Below are positions 36,835 to 44,896 of a stretch of DNA of 53,566 bases, one piece after another; positions within the stretch are counted from its first letter, which is position 1, and every line of letters begins with the position of its first letter. The stretch is from Cellulosimicrobium sp. CUA-896 (GTDB taxonomy: Bacteria > Actinomycetota > Actinomycetes > Actinomycetales > Cellulomonadaceae): contig NZ_MKKH01000019.1 of NCBI RefSeq assembly GCF_001942335.1, forward strand, positions 1 to 53,566, in the 5' to 3' direction. Under the pieces are notes generated by a model. The model saw nothing but the letters and a program-made list of their open reading frames with translations. It was not told the DNA's origin and did not search any database. Both the position numbers and the translations under genes were made by a program.

Positions 36835-37952
36835 TCAGCCGCCGATCGCCCCCATCGAGCGCGACGTCGCGGCGAACGTCTCCCGGCCACGGGCCCGGGC
36901 GTCGTCGGCGTCCATCCCGTGCGCGAGGGGCTTGGCCCACATGGCGCCCTGCCACGCGCGCGCGATCGCGTCGTCCCGGGCGTCCTCGTCGAGGTCGGGG
37001 GAGCGCAGGACCGCGCGCAGGTCGGTCTCGTCGTCGCCGAACAGGCACGAGCGCACCGTGCCCTCCGCGGTGAGGCGCGTGCGGTCGCAGTCGCCGCAGA
37101 ACGAACGCGTCACCGACGCGATGATCCCCACCGTCTGCGGCCCGCCGTCGACCAGCCACTCCTCGGCCGGCGCGGACGGGTCGTCGCGACCCACCTCCGT
37201 GAGAGCGAAGCGCCCGCCCAGGACGCCGAGCAGGTCGGCGGCCGAGACGAGGTCGTCGCGCGTCCAGCGCCCGTCCGCGTCGAGCGGCATCTGCTCGATG
37301 AAGCGCAGGTGGCACCCGTGGTCGACCGCCCACGCGAGCAGGTCGGCCGCGCCCGCGAGGGTCTCCGGCATGAGGACCGCGTTGAGCTTGACGGGTGCCA
37401 GGCCCGCGGCGAGCGCGGCGCGGATCCCGGCGACGACGTCGGCAGCCGGTCGCGGCGCGTGAGCCGCGCGAAGTGCTCGCGGTCGACGGAGTCGAGCGAG
37501 ATGTTCACCCGGTCGAGCCCCGCCGCCACGAGCTCGTGCACGCGCTTGTCGAGACCGATCGCGTTGGTCGTCATCGACAGCGACACGTCGGGGGCGGCGT
37601 CGCGGGACAGCCGCAGGATCTCGGCGAGGTCGCGTCGCACGAGGGGTTCGCCGCCGGTGAACCGGACGTCCGTGATGCCGAGGCGGCCGACCGCCACCCG
37701 CACGAGCCGCCCGATCTCGGCGGGCGTGAGCAGGTCCTCGCGAGGGATCGCGGGCAGGCCCTCGGCGGGCATGCAGTACGTGCAGCGCAGCGTGCACTTC
37801 TCGGTGATCGAGATCCGCAGGTCGCGCGCGACGCGGCCGTAGCGGTCCACGAGCGCCTCCGTCGCGGGCCGGTCGTCCGGCAGGACGCCGGGGCGGCCGG
37901 CGGAGGGCGCGCGACCGCGCACCTGAGGCATCCCGAGCGCGACGGCGGTCAT
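36835..37952 (-). CDS. moaA: GTP 3',8-cyclase MoaA (one frameshift)
   Basis: About 372-aa radical SAM enzyme that starts molybdenum cofactor synthesis from GTP. The N-terminal cluster motif is [13 protein letters not shown] and the radical SAM GGE box is [12 protein letters not shown]. The C-terminal cluster site is [21 protein letters not shown], and [10 protein letters not shown] is also present. One base is missing near 37440; the two halves meet within the barrel. The ATG is preceded by TACGAT at six bases. It is convergent with moaE and divergent from the SPFH gene. Confidence 0.93.
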
Positions 37953-37958
37953 CCGTCG

Positions 37959-37964
37959 ATCGTA
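37959..37964 (-). promoter_or_regulatory. -10 element, leaderless promoter for moaA
   Basis: TACGAT on the minus strand, six bases before ATG 37952, with no Shine-Dalgarno sequence between. Confidence 0.55.
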
Positions 37965-38088
37965 GGCGGGCGACCGCGCGTGGCGCACGGCCGGGCACGG
38001 GCCGGGACGGACCGGGACGGGCACCACCGCCCACGCAGCGCGTTTTGCCGTCGCTTGGTGGAAAACACGCCTCGTCATGCCGTTCGGC

Positions 38089-38094
38089 TATGCT
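38089..38094 (+). promoter_or_regulatory. Likely -10 element for the SPFH gene pair
   Basis: TATGCT in an unusually AT-rich patch of the 203-bp moaA-SPFH gap. Transcription would start near 38100, giving a 55-nt leader that contains an inverted repeat GGGCCG/CGGCCC (38101-38117) and a GAAAGAG ribosome binding site. No clear -35 was found at 17 bp. Confidence 0.4.
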
Positions 38095-38155
38095 CGCCGC
38101 GGGCCGGCGGTCGGCCCACCCGCCCGACGGACGACGCACCCACGAAAGAGACGGC

Positions 38156-39304
38156 ATGGCCTTCTTCGACAAGCTTCGCGGCCAGCTCATCGACATCATC
38201 GAGTTCCTCGACGCGAGCCGGGACACCATCGTCTGGCGGTTCCCCCGGCAGGGGAACGAGATCAAGAACCAGGCGCAGCTCGTGGTGCGCGAGGGGCAGG
38301 CGGCGGTCTTCGTCAGCGAGGGCCGGCTGGCCGACGTGTTCGAGCCCGGCACCTACACGCTCGAGACGAGGAACCTGCCGGTCCTCTCGACGCTCCAGGG
38401 CTGGAAGTACGGGTTCGACTCGCCGTTCAAGGCCGAGGTGTACTTCGTCGCCACGCGTCAGTTCACCGACCTCACGTGGGGCACGCAGAACCCGGTGATG
38501 CTGCGCGACCCCGAGCTCGGCGCCGTCCGCCTGCGCGCCTTCGGCACGTACGCGCTGCAGGTCGTCGACCCGGCGGCGCTCCTGCGCCAGCTCGTCGGCA
38601 CCGACCCGCAGTTCCGCACCGACGAGATCGGCGAGTACTTCCGCCGCCTCGTCGTGGGCGGGCTGGGCCCGGCCCTCGCCGAGGCCGGCGTGGCGGCGAT
38701 CGACCTCGCGGCCAACCAGCGCGAGATCGCGGACCGCATCGGCGGCCAGCTCAGCGAGGACCTCGCGCAGTACGGCGTCGCCGTGCCGCGCTTCGTCCTG
38801 GAGAACGTCTCGTTCCCGCCCGAGGTCGAGGCCGCGCTCGACAAGCGCACGCAGATGGCGGTCGTCGGCGACCTCGACCGGTACACGCAGCTCCAGTCCG
38901 CGAACGCGATCGAGACCGCGGCCGGGAACCCGGGCGGCGCGGGGCAGGGCCTGGGGCTCGGCATGGGCATGGCGATGGGGCAGCAGATGGCGCAGTCGCT
39001 GGGCGGCTCGACGGCGCCCGCGGCCCCCGCGCAGCCACAGTCCGCGCCGGCCGGACCGCCGCCCCTGCCGGGCGCGGGCTCTCCCTGGTACTGGGCGGTC
39101 GGCGGGGCGCAGGCCGGCCCGGGGTCGGTCGCCGACCTGAGCGCACTCGTGCGGTCCGGTGAGGTCACGCGCGAGACGCTCGTGTGGCAGGAGGGCATGG
39201 CGGGCTGGACGGCGGCGGGGCAGGTGGCGGCGCTCTCGCCGCTCTTCGCGGCCGTCCCGCCGCCGCTGCCGCAGGACGGCGCGGCGCCCGGGGCGGGCGC
39301 GTGA
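38156..39304 (+). CDS. SPFH-domain protein with C-terminal GYF_2-type domain (YdjI-like)
   Basis: A 382-aa protein related to Bacillus YdjI, sometimes mislabelled virion core protein. The N-terminal SPFH/band-7-like domain (about 5-230) begins [16 protein letters not shown] and includes [16 protein letters not shown] and [22 protein letters not shown] Gly/Met/Ala/Pro-rich linker ([14 protein letters not shown]) leads to a GYF_2/DUF4339-like domain (about 308-370; [22 protein letters not shown], then [14 protein letters not shown]). No membrane segment is evident; relatives associate with membranes in envelope stress. It overlaps the next gene by GTGA and probably works with it. Confidence 0.8.
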   Translation: MAFFDKLRGQLIDIIEFLDASRDTIVWRFPRQGNEIKNQAQLVVREGQAAVFVSEGRLADVFEPGTYTLETRNLPVLSTLQGWKYGFDSPFKAEVYFVATRQFTDLTWGTQNPVMLRDPELGAVRLRAFGTYALQVVDPAALLRQLVGTDPQFRTDEIGEYFRRLVVGGLGPALAEAGVAAIDLAANQREIADRIGGQLSEDLAQYGVAVPRFVLENVSFPPEVEAALDKRTQMAVVGDLDRYTQLQSANAIETAAGNPGGAGQGLGLGMGMAMGQQMAQSLGGSTAPAAPAQPQSAPAGPPPLPGAGSPWYWAVGGAQAGPGSVADLSALVRSGEVTRETLVWQEGMAGWTAAGQVAALSPLFAAVPPPLPQDGAAPGAGA

Positions 39305-40446
39305 CCGGTCCCGGCAGCGCGTCACGGCCGGGTCCACCGCCGTTGCCGACCTCGCCGCCGTCTCCGCGGCCGGTGCCGGCGGCGGACCTCGTCCGCACGC
39401 GCTGCGAGGCGTGCGGGTCGCAGCTGGCGTACTCGGCCGCGGCCGGGTCGCTCGAGTGCGTGGCGTGCCGCTCGCGCGTCGAGATCGTGCACGCCCCCGG
39501 CGACGCCGTCGACGAGCACGCGTACGACTCCTGGCTGGCGACGGGAGCCGCGCCGGTCGCGCTCGCGGGCGACCAGGCCCTCGCGTGCGACGGCTGCGGC
39601 GCGACGACGCACGGCACGGACCTGTCGGTGGCGTGCCAGTTCTGCGGTGGCCACCTCGTCGTCGCGAGCCCCGTCGAGGGGGTCGTCGAGCCGGAGGCCG
39701 TCCTCCCGTTCGCGGTCGGGGGCGACGCGGCGCGCGACGCGTTCCGGTCGTGGGTGCGCTCGCGCTGGTTCGCGCCGGGGGCGCTGAAGAAGGTCGGCGA
39801 CACGGAGTCGCTGCACGGCACGTACGTGCCGCACTGGACGTTCGACGCGGACACGACGTCGCGGTGGTCCGGTCAGCGCGGCGACGCGTACTACGTCACG
39901 GTGGGCGACGGCGAGAACCGGCGGACCGAGCGGCGCGTGCGCTGGACTCCCGTGGCCGGCACGACGCAGCGCTTCTTCGACGACGTGCTCGTGCCCGCCT
40001 CGACGCAGGTCCCGGACCGCGACCTGGACCGGCTCGGGCCCTGGCAGCTCGACCAGGCCAGCCCCTACCGCCCCGAGTACCTGGCGGGCTACGCGACGGC
40101 GCGCTACGACGTCGACCCCCCGCACGGCCTGGAGCGCGCGAAGGACGAGATGGCGCCCGTCATCCGCGGGGACGTCCGGTCCGCGATCGGCGGTGACGAG
40201 CAGCGCGTGCACGCGATCAGCACCGCGTACGCCGCCGTGATGTTCAAGCTCGTGCTGCTGCCCCTGTGGGTCGCGACCTACGTGTACGCGGGCAAGCAGT
40301 GGCAGGTCATGGTCAACGCGAACACGGGCGAGGTCGTCGGGCGCCGCCCGTACAGCGCCTGGAAGATCACGCTGGCCGTGCTCGCGGGGCTCGCGGTGGT
40401 CGCGGCCGTCGTCGTCTGGTACCTGGCGAGCCAGGGCGCCGGCTGA
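39301..40446 (+). CDS. Zinc-ribbon protein with C-terminal membrane anchor (YdjG-like)
   Basis: A 381-aa protein with two tandem zinc ribbons (CEACGSQ...LECVAC and CDGCGATT...CQFCGG, within residues 35-120), a middle domain (KKVGDTESLHGTYVPHWTFDADT; RVRWTPVAGTTQRFFDDVLVPAS), and two hydrophobic helices at the end: one starting near VMFKLVLLPLWVATYVYAG and the last WKITLAVLAGLAVVAAVVVWYL. In Bacillus a comparable zinc-ribbon membrane protein (YdjG) sits in one operon with SPFH protein YdjI and PspA. The same pair, tightly coupled, occurs here without a pspA in the window. Confidence 0.75.
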   Translation: MTGPGSASRPGPPPLPTSPPSPRPVPAADLVRTRCEACGSQLAYSAAAGSLECVACRSRVEIVHAPGDAVDEHAYDSWLATGAAPVALAGDQALACDGCGATTHGTDLSVACQFCGGHLVVASPVEGVVEPEAVLPFAVGGDAARDAFRSWVRSRWFAPGALKKVGDTESLHGTYVPHWTFDADTTSRWSGQRGDAYYVTVGDGENRRTERRVRWTPVAGTTQRFFDDVLVPASTQVPDRDLDRLGPWQLDQASPYRPEYLAGYATARYDVDPPHGLERAKDEMAPVIRGDVRSAIGGDEQRVHAISTAYAAVMFKLVLLPLWVATYVYAGKQWQVMVNANTGEVVGRRPYSAWKITLAVLAGLAVVAAVVVWYLASQGAG

Positions 40447-40469
40447 GGTCGCCGGCCGCCGCGCCGGCG

Positions 40470-40877
40470 CTAGGAGCCCCGGCGCGCGTCGTACGCGCGC
40501 TGGGACGCGCCCACCTCGTCGACGGCGTCCTCGAGCACGTCGATGAGCGCGGTGAGGCTGTCTGCCACGCGCCGGCCCAGGGGGGTGAGCGAGTACTCGA
40601 CGTGCGGGGGGATCGTCCCCCGCACGTCGCGCACGACGATCCCGTCACGCTCGAGGCCCTGCAGCGTCTGGGCGAGCATCTTCTCGCTGACGCCGTCGAT
40701 GCGGCGGCGCAGCGCGTTGAAGCGCACGCCGCCGTCGCGCAGGCCCGCGACCGTCAGGACGCCCCAGCGGCCGGTGACGGACTCGAGGACGTGGCGGGAC
40801 GTGCAGCCGCGCTGGAAGACGTCGGCCACCATCTCGTCGGTGGGGCCGGCGTCGAGCGCGCGGGTGTCCGTCGTCAT
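40470..40877 (-). CDS. HxlR/DUF24-family redox-sensing repressor (QorR-like)
   Basis: A 135-aa winged-helix regulator. GRWGVLTVAGLRDGGVRFNALRRRIDGVSEKMLAQTLQGLERDGIV is the HxlR DNA-binding core, and the N-terminal Cys25 (FQRGCTSRHVLE) is the conserved cysteine that senses quinones or oxidants in QorR, YodB and CatR. It is divergent from a QorB-like quinone reductase, the same arrangement as ytfH-ytfG in E. coli and qorR-qor2 in Corynebacterium. It probably represses both genes and is released by thiol oxidation. The start is fixed by a TATCCT element six bases upstream. Confidence 0.87.
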   Translation of the reverse strand: MTTDTRALDAGPTDEMVADVFQRGCTSRHVLESVTGRWGVLTVAGLRDGGVRFNALRRRIDGVSEKMLAQTLQGLERDGIVVRDVRGTIPPHVEYSLTPLGRRVADSLTALIDVLEDAVDEVGASQRAYDARRGS

Positions 40878-40883
40878 GCGGCC

Positions 40884-40889
40884 AGGATA
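40884..40889 (-). promoter_or_regulatory. -10 element, leaderless promoter for the HxlR gene
   Basis: TATCCT on the minus strand, six bases before ATG 40877. Confidence 0.55.
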
Positions 40890-40939
40890 CGGCGCGCTCA
40901 CCGTGGGTGCGCTGTGATCCACGCCGCACAAGCATCCGG

Positions 40940-40968
40940 TTGGTACTGGCGAAAAGTAAGTGCATGAT
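40940..40968 (+). promoter_or_regulatory. Promoter of the quinone reductase operon with candidate HxlR operator
   Basis: -35 TTGGTA (40940-40945), 17-bp spacer, -10 CATGAT (40963-40968). Within the spacer lies the dyad TACT-N7-AGTA (40944-40958). A dyad of this kind between core promoter elements is where a DUF24 repressor would block RNA polymerase. Assignment to the neighbouring HxlR protein is inference. Confidence 0.5.
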
Positions 40969-41042
40969 CAAGGTGTGCGTCCCGCGCGACGCCTTCGGGG
41001 CCGGTGCCCGCCGCGCCCCGCCGCCCATCCGAAGGAGCCTCC

Positions 41043-41920
41043 ATGACCGTCGCCGTGACCGGAACCAGCGGACACCTGGGTCGCCTCGTCGTCGACTCCC
41101 TGCTCGCGCACGGCACCGCGCCGGGTGACGTCGTCGCCACGGCCCGTGACGTCGCGGCCGTCGCCGACCTCGCCGAGCGGGGCGTCGTCGTGCGCGAGGC
41201 CGACTACGACCGGCCCGAGACCGTGAAGGGTGCGCTCGCCGGCGTCGACGTGCTCGTGCTCGTGTCCGGGTCGGAGGTGGGCCGCCGGGTCGAGCAGCAC
41301 CGCGCCGTCGTGGAGGCGGCGCTCGCCGCCGGTGTCTCGCGCCTCGTCTACACGAGCGCGCCCCGGGCGACCACCTCGGCCCTGGTCCTCGCACCCGAGC
41401 ACAAGGCGACCGAGGAGCTGCTCGCCGCGTCCGGGCTGTCGACGACCGTCCTGCGCAACAACTGGTACACCGAGAACTACGTCGCGGATGTGCTGCGTGC
41501 TCGCGAGACGGGCGAGATCGTGGCGAGCGTGGGCGACGGGCGCGTCGCGAGCGCGTCCCGCGCCGACTTCGCCGAGGCGGCCGCCGTCGTTGCGCTGGAG
41601 GCGCTGCGCGACGGCGCCCACGACGCGCGGTGTACGAGCTCGGGGGAGACGTCGCCTGGACGTACGACGACCTGGCGTCCGCCGCCGCCGAGGTCGTCGA
41701 CCGGCCTGTGGCGTACCGCCGGGTGACGCCGGAGCAGCACCACGGGCTGCTCGTCGGGGCCGGTCTGGACGAGGGCACGGCCGGCTTCGTCGTGGCGCTC
41801 GACGGCAACATCCGGGACGGGCTGCTGTCCGACGTGACCGGCGACCTGGCGCGTCTCCTCGGCCGCCCCACGACCCCGCTCGTCGACGGGCTGCGCGCGG
41901 CCGCCGGCCGGGAGGGGTGA
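41043..41920 (+). CDS. NmrA-like NAD(P)H:quinone reductase (QorB/YtfG-like; one frameshift)
   Basis: About 292-aa atypical short-chain dehydrogenase. The Rossmann start MTVAVTGTSGHLGRLVVDSLL binds NAD(P)H, and DVLVLVSGSEVGRRVEQHRAVVEAA and TTVLRNNWYTENY match the QorB/NmrA group. The frame breaks near 41630 and resumes at YELGGDVAWTYDDLA. A GGAGCC ribosome binding site precedes the ATG. It would reduce quinones by two electrons, preventing redox cycling. The downstream VOC gene starts two bases after its stop, so they form an operon controlled by the divergent HxlR gene. Confidence 0.85.
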
Positions 41921-41922
41921 CG

Positions 41923-42888
41923 ATGCCCCAGCGGCCCGGCACGGAGCGCGCCGCGGACGACCTGTTCCCCGCGGACACCCGCATGGACGCGGTCACGCTG
42001 CACGTGCGCGACCTCGACCTCATGACGCGGTACTACCGGGACGCGCTGTCGCTCGTGGTGCTGCCGCTGCCGGACGCGCTCGTCCTGCCCGACGGCGCCC
42101 GGCGTGCCGAGACGGTCGTGCTCGGACGCGGCGCCACGCCTCTCGTCGTCCTGCACCGCACCCCGGACCTGCCGGTGCCCGGGCGTCGCGAGGCCGGCCT
42201 GTTCCACACCGCCGTGCTGTTCGACGACGAATCCGGCCTCGCGCACGCGCTCGCGTCCGTGGCGACGACGGCGCCGAGCACGTTCGTCGGCAGCGCCGAC
42301 CACCTCGTCTCCCAGGCCTTCTACTTCACCGACCCCGAAGGCAACGGCGTCGAGCTGTACGCCGACCGCCCGCGCGAGACGTGGGGCTGGGACGAGCACG
42401 GGGTGCGGATGGACACGCTGCACCTCGACCCGAACGCGTTCCTCGCGGAGCACCTGAGCGACGCGTCCCGCGACCTGCTCGCGGGCCCGCGCGCCGACGC
42501 GGGGGAGCGGGCGGACGCGTCGCCCACCGGCCCGGGCGGTGCGGCGGTGGGGCACGTGCACCTCCAGGTGGGCGACGTGCGCGCGGCGCGCGCGTTCTAC
42601 GTCGACACGCTCGGCTTCGAGGAGACCGCCACCGTCCCAGGGGCGCTGTTCGTCTCGGCCGGCGGCTACCACCACCACATGGCGATGAACACGTGGAACA
42701 GCCGCGGCGCCGGGCCGCGGGCGTCGTCGCTCGGCCTCGGTGCCGTCGCGATCACGGTGCCCGGGGCGGACGACGTCGGGGCGCTGGGCGAGCGGCTCGC
42801 CCGCGCGGGGGTCGCGACGGCGCACGACGGCGCCGTCCTGCGGTTCGAGGACCCGTGGCGCAACCGGGTCGAGGTGCGCGCGGGCTAG
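41923..42888 (+). CDS. VOC-family dioxygenase/glyoxalase-like protein (CatE-like)
   Basis: A 321-aa protein with two vicinal-oxygen-chelate modules: residues about 20-160 (VTLHVRDLDLMTRYYRDALSL; FHTAVLF; YFTDPEGNGVELYADRP) and about 205-320 (VGHVHLQVGDVRAARAFYVDTLGF; YHHHMAMNTW). The His and Glu positions of the metal site are present in both. It resembles catechol 2,3-dioxygenase CatE of Bacillus, which is controlled by a DUF24 regulator. Ring-cleaving activity is probable but not certain; other VOC enzymes share the fold. It ends in a CTAG shared with the convergent universal stress protein gene. Confidence 0.82.
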   Translation: MPQRPGTERAADDLFPADTRMDAVTLHVRDLDLMTRYYRDALSLVVLPLPDALVLPDGARRAETVVLGRGATPLVVLHRTPDLPVPGRREAGLFHTAVLFDDESGLAHALASVATTAPSTFVGSADHLVSQAFYFTDPEGNGVELYADRPRETWGWDEHGVRMDTLHLDPNAFLAEHLSDASRDLLAGPRADAGERADASPTGPGGAAVGHVHLQVGDVRAARAFYVDTLGFEETATVPGALFVSAGGYHHHMAMNTWNSRGAGPRASSLGLGAVAITVPGADDVGALGERLARAGVATAHDGAVLRFEDPWRNRVEVRAG

Positions 42889-43268
42889 TGCCGGGCCTTG
42901 ACCACGAGGACGGGGGAGGGCGAGTCGAGGAGCACGCGCTGCGTCGTGCTGCCCAGCAGGAACTTGCCCACGGGGGAGCGCTTGCGCGCGCCGATGACGA
43001 CGAGCTCGGGCCGCAGGCGCTCGGCCTCCTCGACGATCGCGTCCGCCGGGTCGACGTGCTCCGAGCGGTAGGTGACGTCGGGCCGCTCCATGCCCGCCGG
43101 CAGGGCGTCGAGCTGGTGCGCGAGCGCGGCCGGCACGCCCGCGCCCTCGTCCTGCGGCGTGAGCACGAGCACGGCGAGCGAGGTGCCGCGGCGCTCCGCC
43201 TCGGCGATCGCGGCGTGCAGCGCCGTCTCGCCCTGCGGTGAGTCGTTGTACGCCACGAGGACGGTCAT
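42885..43268 (-). CDS. Universal stress protein (UspA family)
   Basis: A 127-aa single-domain Usp. The start MTVLVAYNDSPQGETAL and the ATP-binding motif GARKRSPVGKFLLGSTTQRVL (G-2x-G-9x-G-S/T) with SPSPVLVVK place it in the ATP-binding subgroup. AAAGG lies ten bases before the ATG. Its stop overlaps that of the convergent VOC gene by sharing CTAG. Confidence 0.9.
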   Translation of the reverse strand: MTVLVAYNDSPQGETALHAAIAEAERRGTSLAVLVLTPQDEGAGVPAALAHQLDALPAGMERPDVTYRSEHVDPADAIVEEAERLRPELVVIGARKRSPVGKFLLGSTTQRVLLDSPSPVLVVKARH

Positions 43269-43313
43269 CGCGGGCCTTTCCGTGCTGCCGGTCGGAGTGC
43301 GGATTGAACTCTC

Positions 43314-44168
43314 TCACACGGGCGGCGGGGCCGCCGTCCGAGCGGCGGACCGCGCGGACACCGCGCCCGGGACCCCGAGCGAGGGGGGCAGCAGCGCCGG
43401 GACGACGCGCGCGAGCTCGTCCTCGACCTCCCGGCGGCGGCGCGCACCCAGGCGCTCGACCGGCACGGTCACGCTGATCGCCGCGACCGGCCGCCCCCCG
43501 CGGAGCACGGGGACGGCGACGCAGCTGATCCCGGCCTCGTTCTCCTCGACCTCGTGCGCGAACCCCTGCTCGCGCGTGCGGGCGCAGATCACCCGCAGGT
43601 CGGCCGTCGTCAGGTCCGGCGGGGCGGCGTCGGCGTACCAGCCGAGCCGGGCGTCGTCGAGGTCCTGGTGCGCGAGGAGAGCGCGCCCGAGCGCCGTGGT
43701 GGCGGCGGGGCGGCGGCGACCGACCGCGGACCAGACGCGGACCGTGCGGGCGGGCTCGACCTTGTCGAGGTAGACGATCTCGGTGCCGGCGAGCGCGCCG
43801 AGGTGGACCAGCTCGTCGGTGGCCTGGCACACGGCCACGAGCGCGGGGTGCAGGAGCGCGGGGAGATTCTCCTCGCCCAGGTAGACGGTGGCCAGCGCGG
43901 TCGCGGCGGACCCGAGCCGGTACCGCCCGCTCTCCTCGTCCTGCTCGGCGTAGCCGCGGTGGCGCAGCGCCGCCAGGGTGCGGTGCAGGGACGCCTTGTG
44001 CAGGCCGAGGTCCTGCGCGAGGAGCCCGAGCGGGAGGCCGTCCGGCCCGGCGGCGGCGAGCGCCTCGAGGGCCGCGAGCGCCTTGTCCACGCTCCCGAGC
44101 GGGCTGGGGGTCGCCGGGACGGCGTGGGGCGCGGGGGTGCCCGACGGCGCCGGGTCGGGTTGGGGCAT
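43314..44168 (-). CDS. IclR-family transcriptional regulator
   Basis: A 284-aa regulator: winged helix at about 25-85 (SVDKALAALEALAAAGPDGLPLGLLAQDLGLHKASLHRTLAALRHRGY) and IclR effector domain (about 100-265; ELVHLGALAGTEIVYLDKV, GRALLA, EVEENEAGISCVAVPVLRGG). An extra Pro/Ala-rich N-terminus of about 24 residues and a basic C-terminal tail are present. It is divergent from the KDPG aldolase and kinase genes and presumably regulates them in response to a sugar-acid intermediate. GGAGGAC lies upstream of the ATG. Confidence 0.88.
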   Translation of the reverse strand: MPQPDPAPSGTPAPHAVPATPSPLGSVDKALAALEALAAAGPDGLPLGLLAQDLGLHKASLHRTLAALRHRGYAEQDEESGRYRLGSAATALATVYLGEENLPALLHPALVAVCQATDELVHLGALAGTEIVYLDKVEPARTVRVWSAVGRRRPAATTALGRALLAHQDLDDARLGWYADAAPPDLTTADLRVICARTREQGFAHEVEENEAGISCVAVPVLRGGRPVAAISVTVPVERLGARRRREVEDELARVVPALLPPSLGVPGAVSARSAARTAAPPPV

Positions 44169-44199
44169 CCGGGCGTCCTCCTCTAGAGTGCGTTCCGCA

Positions 44200-44218
44200 G
44201 TGAACAACGAGCGTTCAC
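44200..44218. promoter_or_regulatory. Candidate IclR operator
   Basis: Perfect inverted repeat GTGAAC-N7-GTTCAC (44200-44218) in the short gap between the divergent iclR-type gene and eda, with a further half-site GTTC at 44192-44195. It lies 20 bases before the eda start, where binding would block transcription or initiation. Assignment to the adjacent IclR protein is inference. Confidence 0.6.
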
Positions 44219-44238
44219 CATAGCGAAACGGAGCGAGG

Positions 44239-44894
44239 ATGTCACCCGACACCGTCCTGGAGGAGATCGGCCGCGCGCGCGTCGTGCCCGTCGTCGTGGT
44301 CGACGACGCGCGCGAGGGGCTCGAGGTCGCCGGAGCGCTGCGCGACGGCGGCCTGCCCGTCGCGGAGGTCACGTTCCGCACGGCGGGTGCCGGTGCGGCG
44401 ATCGACGCCATCGCGCGCGAGGTGCCCGACGTGCTCGTCGGCGCGGGGACCGTGGTGACGCCCGCGCAGGTCGACGAGGCGGTCGAGGCGGGTGCGCGCT
44501 TCCTCGTGTCACCCGGGCTCTCGGTCGACGTGGTGCGCCGCGCGCAGGAGCGCGGGGTCCCTGTCCTGCCCGGCGTCGCGACGCCGTCCGACATCATCGC
44601 CGCCCTCGGCCTCGGCCTGAGCACCGTCAAGCTGTTCCCCGCGAACGTCGTCGCGGCCCCGCCGCCGTGAAGGCGTTCTCCGCCCCGTTCCCCGGGCTGC
44701 GCTTCGTCCCCACGGGCGGGGTGAGCGCCGTCAACCTCGGCGACTACCTCGCCCTGCCCTCCGTGCTCGCCGCCGGCGGCTCCTGGATGGTCGACCGCGC
44801 GCTCGTGCGCGCCGGCGACACCGCCGAGATCACCCGCCGCACGCGCGAGGCCGTCGAGCTCGCCGCGTCCTTCCCCGTCACCGAAGGAGCCTGA
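44239..44894 (+). CDS. eda: KDPG aldolase, class I (one frameshift)
   Basis: About 218-aa aldolase that splits 2-keto-3-deoxy-6-phosphogluconate (or galactonate) to pyruvate and glyceraldehyde 3-phosphate. Glu43 in VAEVTFRT, the GAGTVVTP phosphate loop and the Schiff-base Lys131 in STVKLFPANVV are present. One base is missing near 44655; the frame resumes as VKAFSAPFPGLRFVPTGGV. GGAGCGAGG lies before the ATG. It is followed two bases later by a KDG-type kinase, the two enzymes of the Entner-Doudoroff lower branch. Confidence 0.9.
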
Positions 44895-44896
44895 TC

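Noticed and set aside
38156..39304. Phage structural gene (virion core protein)
   Set aside because: That label is an old misannotation of SPFH/YdjI-type proteins. No other phage gene is nearby.
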